Positions 57,537 through 64,000 of a stretch of 64,000 nt of DNA are shown here, in pieces. Every line of letters starts with the position of its first letter. Positions within the stretch are counted from its first letter, which is position 1. The notes beneath the pieces were generated by a model. The model made no database searches. It was not told the DNA's origin and saw only the letters and a list, made by a program, of their open reading frames with translations. The position numbers and the translations under genes were made by a program. The DNA is taken from the NCBI GenBank assembly GCA_035534435.1, contig DATLRX010000014.1:6873-70872 (forward strand), in the 5' to 3' direction. This DNA is from Palsa-851 sp035534435. GTDB taxonomy: Bacteria > Chloroflexota > Dormibacteria > Aeolococcales > Aeolococcaceae.

Positions 57537-60244
57537 ATGGCGACCCGCCGCAGCCCGGCGGCATCCTTGGCCCAGGCGAGGGCGGCCGTGTGCGAGTGCC
57601 GGAGGTCCGGTGCCCCGGGCCAGTGCACCACCAGACGCCCTCGGTGACCGGTCCATCGCTCGGGCTCGGCCCAGGCGATCTCCAGAACCTCGTGCGGCAG
57701 CACTCCCGTCTTGATGACCAGCTCGGTCCGGTCGGGCAGCATCTCGACAAGACCGGCGAGCGTGCACGGTTTCGTCGTCCCCAGCGCGACGACCACGTCC
57801 AGGAGCGATGCGATGGCCGGGATGTGCGGACCCAGGCGGACGCCGGCGTTGACCTCCAGACCGATCCTCGCGTCGGGGCAGTGGCGTCGGAGGTCGTTCA
57901 GTGCGGCGCCGATGACGTCGATGTTGCCGGTCGCCGTGGCGAGATCGACGACGTAGGCGTCGACGACAAGGGCTCCGCGGTAAGCGCGCGGAATCCGCCC
58001 CAGCTCTGCTCGAAGCAGCAGCAGTAGCGCTTCCCATGGGCGGCCGGACCCCGACAGCGCGCGTGGGGGAGCCACTCCCAGGGCCGCTCGCCCGAGACGC
58101 ACAGCGCCCAGCTCGCGAATGAGCGCGAGCGGCCCGCGGTTGGTCAGCGATCGGAAATGACCAGGTGCGTCGGGCAAAGCGATGATCGACTCGGGCGAGA
58201 GGTCGTCGGGGTCGACGTGCTCCGTCAACGTTCCCGTGAGCGCAGGGCCGGGCCACGCGTCAATGAGCCCGAGAGGCGCCCCGCGGAGATCCGGCATGAC
58301 CGCTCGTGAGTCCTGCCGCACGTGCACTTCCTCCCTCATCGTCGTGACGGCCGGACGAACGATGCGTTCTCCGCTGCGATACGCGTGCGTGATCAACGCC
58401 TCGACGCGAGCCGCAAGCGCGGCCGAGTTCGCGCCGTCGTGGTGCCGAGCGAGGAGGTCCTGCTCAGCCCAGAACGCGCCCCCCGCCTCCATCGGTGCGA
58501 GGTCGAAGCCGCGATCGGCGTCGAGCTGATGCACCACGTGCACATCGCCGCCGCCGACGAAGGCAACGCACGAGGTGGTGCAGACCAGGTATCCCCGGTC
58601 GGTATCGATGCGAAGGTGGTTCTCGGCGAGGTCGAAGCCGGGGAGATGCCACGCTGTCGAGAAGCGCCCATGGATCCCGCCTGCTCGGAGCTCGAGCGAT
58701 GCACCGTCCTCCGCGCTCCGAGCTCCGGACATGACGAGGATCGCGTTGTCCACGACCGCCGACCCGAGCAGCAGGTCGATCATCGCCAGCACGTGCACGC
58801 CGAGGTTCACGAGTGCCCCGCCGCCGCTGATCCTCGGGTCGAGCTCCCACACCGCTCGCTTGCCGTCCGTCGCTGCGTCGATTCGTGACACGAATGCGTG
58901 TGCCTCGAATGACACCGGCATCCCGTACCGCCCGGCCCTGAAATCCGCGGCAATCGACGTCAGGTGCGGCAGCAATCCGGCGAGATACCCGGTCCCGACG
59001 TATCGATCGGGGTGCGCCGCGATCGCCGCGGCAAGCGCAGCGCGATCGCGTTCCGACGCCGCGACCGGCTTCTCGATCAGCACGTCGACACCTGCCTCGA
59101 GCAGCTTGGTTGTCAGTGCCACATGGCTCGAGGGCGGTGTCCCGATGATCGCGACGTCCGGGCGCAGCGCCGTCAACGCCTCGTCGAGATCGACGAACGC
59201 CGCCACGTCCTTGCCGGCAAATGCCTTGAGCCGTCCGGCTGCGTTCCGGTTGAGGTCGACGATGCCGACCAGCACCATGCGCTGGTGGTGAGCGGCGGTG
59301 AGTGCATGGACCAATCCGATGCGTCCCGCGCCGACGAGGATCAGACGGCGCGGCCGCGTCGCGTCCACCGGCGTCTGCTGCGCCGCCCCGGCCGGAGTGC
59401 GTCCGAGCAGGCCGAGTCGTTGCATGTCTCCAGTGGTGTCCATGGGCCGGAAGGCCTCGATGCCGTCGATGTTCTCCTCGCTGATCGGCGATGGCAGATG
59501 CAGCCGTGACGCGAGCCGGACTGCTGCTCTGGCGACGCCGATCGAGACCGGCACGCGCACCGTTCGCACGCCAAACCGTTCGAGCGCGCGAGCCTGGACG
59601 AGTCCGCCGAGCTCGCGCACGGTGGGATCTGCCAGTTCGACGAGCGCCGGTGGTTCGACGGCATCCGCGAGGTCGAGGAGCGCAGCGCACAGCGTGTCAA
59701 CGTGGATCGGCTGCGCTCGTGAAGCGGCGCCGCCGATGTCGGGGAAGAAGCGGAGCCTCGCAGCCGTTCGCGCGGCCCGTCCCATGAGCCCATCGTCCGC
59801 GTCGCCGACGACCAGACCCGGACGCACGACCACGACACGGGTATCCGTCGTGAGCGCGCGCTCGACGGCGAGCTTGGATCGCCCGTATGCGGAGCGCGCT
59901 CCTGCATGCGCCGACTGCGAGGACACGAACACGAACCGACCGACGCCGGCTTCGGTCGCAGCCTCGAAGACCCGCAGCGTCCCGAGACGGTTCACCGCGT
60001 CGACGACCGAGGGCGCCGCAGTCGTCGACGCGACAGCGAGATGCACCATCGCGGAGACTCCTCGCATCGTGTCCGGCTCCGGCCGGGCAGGGAGCTCGAG
60101 GAAATGTCGGTGCTCCAGAGGAACATACGGCGCGCCGGACCACGGGCGCCTGCTGAAACCGACGACCTCCCACCCGCGCGCGAGTGCCTGCGTCGCAAGG
60201 TGACGCCCGATGAACCCCGTCACACCCGTGATCGCGATCCTCAC
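57533..60244 (-). CDS. NAD-dependent epimerase - Gfo/Idh/MocA oxidoreductase fusion
   Basis: 903 aa, three parts. SDR epimerase/dehydratase (about 1-290): GVTGFIG, and Tyr120-x3-Lys124 in SAYGRSK. Gfo/Idh/MocA oxidoreductase (about 298-660): GAGRIG at 305-310, EKP at 391-393 and a GGGALVNLGVH loop. A C-terminal region of about 240 residues, with no recognised domain, begins near the segment DLRGAPLGLIDAWPG and looks TIM-barrel-like. Probably makes a modified nucleotide sugar or lipid-linked sugar. GTG start overlaps the GT2 stop (GTGA). Confidence 0.87.
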   Translation of the reverse strand: MRIAITGVTGFIGRHLATQALARGWEVVGFSRRPWSGAPYVPLEHRHFLELPARPEPDTMRGVSAMVHLAVASTTAAPSVVDAVNRLGTLRVFEAATEAGVGRFVFVSSQSAHAGARSAYGRSKLAVERALTTDTRVVVVRPGLVVGDADDGLMGRAARTAARLRFFPDIGGAASRAQPIHVDTLCAALLDLADAVEPPALVELADPTVRELGGLVQARALERFGVRTVRVPVSIGVARAAVRLASRLHLPSPISEENIDGIEAFRPMDTTGDMQRLGLLGRTPAGAAQQTPVDATRPRRLILVGAGRIGLVHALTAAHHQRMVLVGIVDLNRNAAGRLKAFAGKDVAAFVDLDEALTALRPDVAIIGTPPSSHVALTTKLLEAGVDVLIEKPVAASERDRAALAAAIAAHPDRYVGTGYLAGLLPHLTSIAADFRAGRYGMPVSFEAHAFVSRIDAATDGKRAVWELDPRISGGGALVNLGVHVLAMIDLLLGSAVVDNAILVMSGARSAEDGASLELRAGGIHGRFSTAWHLPGFDLAENHLRIDTDRGYLVCTTSCVAFVGGGDVHVVHQLDADRGFDLAPMEAGGAFWAEQDLLARHHDGANSAALAARVEALITHAYRSGERIVRPAVTTMREEVHVRQDSRAVMPDLRGAPLGLIDAWPGPALTGTLTEHVDPDDLSPESIIALPDAPGHFRSLTNRGPLALIRELGAVRLGRAALGVAPPRALSGSGRPWEALLLLLRAELGRIPRAYRGALVVDAYVVDLATATGNIDVIGAALNDLRRHCPDARIGLEVNAGVRLGPHIPAIASLLDVVVALGTTKPCTLAGLVEMLPDRTELVIKTGVLPHEVLEIAWAEPERWTGHRGRLVVHWPGAPDLRHSHTAALAWAKDAAGLRRVAI

Positions 60245-61014
60245 GCCGAATCGTTCTCCCAGTGTGTGTGCTGCACGGCACGTCTCCCGCTCGGACGGTA
60301 GCTCTGCACGCGCAGCGCGCTCATCACGCGAACCACGTACCACATGGAGCTGAAGGTCGAGGCCGAGGACACGCCGGATGCGCGCGGACGCATGTGCACG
60401 CCGACCTCGACGACCGTGTGGCCGCCACGGCCTGCGCGTGCGAGTGCCTCGACTGTGTCGCTCAGATACTCGGACGGGTAGTTCGCCGCGAATGAGCCGA
60501 GCAGCGTGCCGCTGATCGCCCGGAACCCCGATGTCGCGTCGGTGATGTGCGCACCGGTTTCGCGGGACGCGGTATGTGCGAGCCGGGACATGGCCAGCCG
60601 GCGCCCGAAACCCACGTCATGCGGACGCCCGTCGGTGAAGCGCGATCCGATGACCAGGTCCGCGTGGGTGTCGGCCATCGCCTGCAGGAGACGCGGAATC
60701 TCGCCGGGATCATGCTGCCCGTCCGCATCGCACTGAACCACGGTCACGAACCCGTTGACCACGGCAAAGCGGAACGCGCATCGGAGCGCGCCACCGACAC
60801 CGAGGTTGACGGGCAGGTGCAGCACAACAGCGCCCGCGAGCTCCGCGACCTCGGCGGTGCGGTCCGAGGATCCGTCATCGACGACGAGCGCGGCGAAGCC
60901 TTCATGCCGCACCTCGGCGACGACGGTCCCCACATTGGATTCCTCGTTGAATGCCGGGATCACCACGAGGACATCGCTCGTGCCGTCACCGCGATGGGAT
61001 CGGGAGAGGGTCAT
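60241..61014 (-). CDS. GT2 glycosyltransferase (dolichyl-phosphate-mannose-synthase-like)
   Basis: 257 aa from ATG 61014. VVIPAFNEE at the N-terminus, VDDGSSD, and QCDADGQHDP (DXD) are the GT2 polyprenyl-phosphate glycosyltransferase motifs; no obvious membrane helices. It likely transfers a sugar from a nucleotide donor to polyprenyl phosphate, partner of the DUF2304 protein. Overlaps the YfhO-like stop (ATGA). Confidence 0.93.
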   Translation of the reverse strand: MTLSRSHRGDGTSDVLVVIPAFNEESNVGTVVAEVRHEGFAALVVDDGSSDRTAEVAELAGAVVLHLPVNLGVGGALRCAFRFAVVNGFVTVVQCDADGQHDPGEIPRLLQAMADTHADLVIGSRFTDGRPHDVGFGRRLAMSRLAHTASRETGAHITDATSGFRAISGTLLGSFAANYPSEYLSDTVEALARAGRGGHTVVEVGVHMRPRASGVSSASTFSSMWYVVRVMSALRVQSYRPSGRRAVQHTHWENDSA

Positions 61015-63272
61015 TGCGGTCGTGCTCCGATGGTGCGTTGCCCTCGAAGAGAAACCGCCGCCCGGCCGGCGATCCGACGCGCGCCGAGCCGGCGCCACAG
61101 CCACGGCGCCAATCCCAGCCCCAACAGTGTCAGCACCCCGATGCCGAGCAGGAATGGGTAATGCGCGTACGACACGTACTGGAAGACGACGGTGTGCTCC
61201 CCGGGACCGACCGTCACGGCGACGAATCCGGGAACAACCATGTACGGGTTCACGGCTTGCCCGTCGACAGTGACGTGCCATCCCGGATCGAATGTCGTTT
61301 TCAGCACCACCGCAGCCGTTCGATTCGCGGTGACGCTCGCCGCATAGAAGCCGTCCTGTCCGTCCTCGACCGTGTCGACGCTCGTGCCGGCTGCCGTCCT
61401 GGACGCAGCGATGATCGGCTGCGTCGGCGACGCCGCGGGGCCACCGCTGAACGCGACGGTGGCGAGGTCGCCATGCCGGAATGCCGCTGATTGCAGGAAC
61501 GGTTGCATCTGCGTCGCCATATCGGCGCGGTTCGCCTCAACGACTCCGGAGGTGTCGACAACCTGCACATAACCCGACGTCGCGACGGCCCAGAGGCGGT
61601 GCCTGCCGCTCGAGTCGATCAACGTCGCAGGTACCGGCGGTTGCATGCCATCCGGCATGACGATGTAGCGAACGCCGTAGAGCTGATACTGCGCCGGGTC
61701 GTTCTGGTTGAAATACGCCTCGTTGTCGGCAACGAGCGACGGTGTGCGGAGCGTGAAGCCGACCTCGTCCACGCTGTTGTCGGCAAGGTACTCGTAGACA
61801 GGCACCTGGCCGATGTCGTATTGCGCACCCCAATTCCCAGGCATGCCCGCGTAGGTCCGCCCTCCCCCGCCCGACTTGATGACACTCAGCAGCACGCCGA
61901 GCGCCGCGCCGTCGGTCTGGTCGCTGTCGGCCTGGAACGCGATGGTCGCGGAGTTGCTCGCAGCGTATGCCGCACGGTTCGTCCATGCGGGGAGCGTCAG
62001 CAGCACGGCAGCTCCCATGAGACCTGCGGCGATGGGAACGATGCGGACCCGTGGCCTCCACGATCTCACCAGACTGACAGCGGACTCCCCGGCCCACGCG
62101 ATCCCGACACCGGCGAGCATCAGTCCGGAGAGCTGGACTCCCACGAGGTAGCGATGCAGGAGCACGTCGCTGCTGCCGGGCAGCAGGTTGATGATGAAAC
62201 CGAAGGTCGGACGTCCGGAGAACAGCACGAGACTGAGCGTCATGAGTCCGAGCAGCACACGCGCACGAGCGTCGGTCCGAAAGCGATACACGCAGACGGC
62301 GGCGCCCAGGGCGACCAGCAGGCTCACGATGGGGAACCGGCCGTTGTCGAAGAGCTGACCCGTGAACAGCCAGCCGAACACCTGGGGTGCGCCCCATGAG
62401 TTGAGCCAGAAGGTGTTCTGGTTGAACTCGCTCAGGTTGGAATACGCAGCGCCTGAGATCAACGGCACCACGACCCACGACGCAACGAGCGCAGCGCCGC
62501 CAAACACCACAACGGCGCGACCGATGCGCTGGAGCACCCCTCGCCAGACGACGATGACCAACACGCCGATCGACAGCAGCGCGAGATATCCCGTGAGGAA
62601 GTGCATGGCGACCGTCAGCCCGACGACAAGCGCTGCGAGGGCATACGTTCCGCGACCCATTCCGTTGACCGCGCGCCAGCTGAGCCCCCACGCAACAGGG
62701 AGCAGGAACATGCCCCATTCCTGAGACCACAGCCCGTTGCCGAGCCACGTGTAACTGAAGGATTCGTAGCCGTAGCCGGTGACGCTCACGAGGAGCGGGG
62801 TCAGGAGCGCTGCACCGCCGGCCGCCCACGACGACCAACCCAGCAACCTGCTGCCTGCGTACACGCTGATGGGAAAGAGCGCGAAGAGCAAGAACCCCAT
62901 CCAGCGCTCCGTCGACATCGTACCGAAGGCGAGCGAGAAGTATGCGGTGATGAGATGCGGCAAGCTCTGATAGTGGGAGAACTGCGGATCGCCGAGACTC
63001 AGGAACGGGAACCAACCGTCCAGTGGGAGGATGTTTCCCTGGTGCATCTGCTGCACCGCCCACGACACCATCTCAAAGTGACCGGCCTCGTCGTTGACCG
63101 GCTGGACGTTCGTCAGCTCCGCGGACAGCGTCACGAGGTTGAACGTGCACGCGCCGCCGACGAACAGCCACGGCGCAAACCTCAGCAGCGATCGCCGCGA
63201 TGTGGGCTCTGCGACGCGCGCGGAATCCACGGCGGGTACGGGGATGGTGCGAGGTCGCGGAGGAGCGATCAC
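61011..63272 (-). CDS. YfhO-like polytopic membrane protein (GT-C type)
   Basis: 753 aa. About 11-12 membrane helices in the first 450 residues, a large extracytoplasmic domain (about 465-700), and a final helix near residue 715. A ND-x2-GHFE segment in the first extracytoplasmic loop resembles the acidic catalytic motif of GT-C enzymes. YfhO-like proteins modify lipoteichoic or other surface polymers using polyprenyl-linked sugars, matching the GT2 gene next to it. GTG start, 18 bases after the TPR lipoprotein gene. Confidence 0.85.
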   Translation of the reverse strand: MIAPPRPRTIPVPAVDSARVAEPTSRRSLLRFAPWLFVGGACTFNLVTLSAELTNVQPVNDEAGHFEMVSWAVQQMHQGNILPLDGWFPFLSLGDPQFSHYQSLPHLITAYFSLAFGTMSTERWMGFLLFALFPISVYAGSRLLGWSSWAAGGAALLTPLLVSVTGYGYESFSYTWLGNGLWSQEWGMFLLPVAWGLSWRAVNGMGRGTYALAALVVGLTVAMHFLTGYLALLSIGVLVIVVWRGVLQRIGRAVVVFGGAALVASWVVVPLISGAAYSNLSEFNQNTFWLNSWGAPQVFGWLFTGQLFDNGRFPIVSLLVALGAAVCVYRFRTDARARVLLGLMTLSLVLFSGRPTFGFIINLLPGSSDVLLHRYLVGVQLSGLMLAGVGIAWAGESAVSLVRSWRPRVRIVPIAAGLMGAAVLLTLPAWTNRAAYAASNSATIAFQADSDQTDGAALGVLLSVIKSGGGGRTYAGMPGNWGAQYDIGQVPVYEYLADNSVDEVGFTLRTPSLVADNEAYFNQNDPAQYQLYGVRYIVMPDGMQPPVPATLIDSSGRHRLWAVATSGYVQVVDTSGVVEANRADMATQMQPFLQSAAFRHGDLATVAFSGGPAASPTQPIIAASRTAAGTSVDTVEDGQDGFYAASVTANRTAAVVLKTTFDPGWHVTVDGQAVNPYMVVPGFVAVTVGPGEHTVVFQYVSYAHYPFLLGIGVLTLLGLGLAPWLWRRLGARRIAGRAAVSLRGQRTIGARPQ

Positions 63273-63290
63273 GAAACGTTCAACAGCGAC

Positions 63291-63824
63291 TCAGGCCTCC
63301 GGCGCCGGCGTCGACACCGCCGGGGAGTGCGGGATTCGCGACGCAAGCGACGGGTCGATCACAACCGCTTTGGACCAGTCCGCGCGCGCACCGCTCGCGT
63401 TACCTTCGGTCTGCAGGATGAACCCGAGGTTGAGCCATGCAGCTGCGAACCCCGATTGTTCGGACACGACTTTCAAGTACAACTCCTTGGCGTTCGATGG
63501 ATTTGTCGTGGCGGTGTCGACAGCGAGGTTGAACAACGCGTCGGTGAAGGTGGGATCGATGACCACCGCCGCCGTGTACTCCCCCACTGCCAGCGACGTC
63601 TTGCCATGCCGGTCGTAGACCGTGCCGAGGTCGTAGTGCGCTACAGCGCTGTTCGCGTCCAACTTGATCGCCTGCTGGTAGTTGTCCTGCGCGGTCGTGA
63701 GGTCACCGGCGAGTTGCGCTTCGAGACCGAGGGCGACGAGCGTGGTTGCGGTCGGCGGGGTCCCGCATGCTGCGAGCACGGTCGCCAGCAGGCCAAGTCC
63801 CAACGCGACGCGGGTCGTCTTCAC
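63291..63824 (-). CDS. TPR-repeat lipoprotein
   Basis: 177 aa. Signal peptide with lipobox LAAC (Cys at about 20), then about three TPR repeats (for example AVAHYDLGTVYDRHGKTSLAVGEY, split over residues 60-85), and a short Pro-rich tail. An exported scaffold lipoprotein, the first gene of the four-gene glycan run. GTG start. Confidence 0.85.
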   Translation of the reverse strand: MKTTRVALGLGLLATVLAACGTPPTATTLVALGLEAQLAGDLTTAQDNYQQAIKLDANSAVAHYDLGTVYDRHGKTSLAVGEYTAAVVIDPTFTDALFNLAVDTATTNPSNAKELYLKVVSEQSGFAAAWLNLGFILQTEGNASGARADWSKAVVIDPSLASRIPHSPAVSTPAPEA

Positions 63825-63958
63825 GCGCGGCAGTCACCCGTGCCATGCCGGCGCCGGCGAGACCACCGCGAGGTGGTCTGCGCCGGTCCGACACAGTGGC
63901 ATTGCGCCTGGCTCGGGGCGAACCCGGCCGGTGGCGATCATGCCAGTGAATCAACCAA

Positions 63959-63995
63959 CTGCATCGAAGTCAGAAGTTGTTAGTTGCCGATGCAG
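63959..63995. repeat. 8-bp inverted repeat at window end
   Basis: CTGCATCG (63959-63966) and CGATGCAG (63988-63995) form a perfect dyad around a 21-base spacer. It may be an operator or the edge of a feature cut by the window. Positions 63825-64000 contain no gene I can support; they should include the promoter of the TPR gene. Confidence 0.45.
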
Positions 63996-64000
63996 ACAAA

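Noticed and set aside
63825..64000. Coding potential at the right edge of the window
   Set aside because: Only short shadow frames without ribosome-binding sites; treated as the upstream region of the TPR lipoprotein gene.

Overview
The window is high-GC, gene-dense bacterial chromosome with short intergenic gaps and many 1-4 base gene overlaps (ATGA, GTGA, TGATG). It carries a Gram-positive-type LexA box (GAAC-N4-GTTC core), lipoprotein signals, actinobacteria-like wax-ester/diacylglycerol acyltransferase and thiol-dependent formaldehyde dehydrogenase relatives, and an orphan Flp pilin. Together these suggest a free-living Terrabacteria lineage. A soil Chloroflexota (Limnocylindria/Ellin6529-like) or Dormibacterota relative is my best guess; there is no rRNA in the window to settle it. 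I see no tRNA, rRNA or CRISPR array.

Layout. (1) 1-6.7 kb: tRNA modification and mismatch repair operon miaB-mutS-mutL-miaA, then self-regulated lexA. (2) 6.7-9.6 kb: membrane protein, CtaG-like protein, an SOS-type LysM division-inhibitor candidate with two perfect LexA boxes, an unknown protein and a Nudix hydrolase. (3) 9.6-12.5 kb: a small mobile or decayed island with a tyrosine recombinase, an AadA-like nucleotidyltransferase bracketed by a 15-bp direct repeat, and GNAT and dienelactone hydrolase remnants. (4) 12.5-16 kb: GH25 muramidase with a beta-propeller, then a thioredoxin-like DUF929/DsbB oxidative folding pair. (5) 16-26.4 kb: the most unusual region, with five amide-forming ligase-type enzymes (three paralogous ATP-grasp proteins, one divergent ATP-grasp-like protein, one GCS2-family ligase), three alpha/beta hydrolases and a glutamine-amidotransferase-like protein. 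This looks like an undescribed ribosome-independent peptide or amide metabolite pathway. (6) 26.4-45.7 kb: mostly housekeeping and redox genes (proC, site-2 protease, MTHFR-like, deacetylase, pyrF, paired bacterial PH proteins, CocE hydrolase, MBL-rhodanese, WS/DGAT, acyl-CoA dehydrogenase-like, HAD, hemerythrin, Zn-alcohol dehydrogenase, esterase, aldo/keto reductase). (7) 45.8-53.6 kb: Flp pilin, OsmC, kelch-like protein, acid-type G1 peptidase, exonuclease III, a TetR/MFS efflux pair with a clear operator, and stand-alone TrpB2. (8) 53.6-64 kb: a surface-glycan region with deacetylases, GNAT, methyltransferase, DUF2304, an epimerase/Gfo-Idh fusion, GT2, a YfhO-like membrane protein and a TPR lipoprotein.

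Two genome-level patterns stand out. A dozen genes have a TANNNT-like -10 element ending 5-7 bases before the start codon, which predicts widespread leaderless transcription. Three convergent gene pairs share a single CTAG as reciprocal stop codons.
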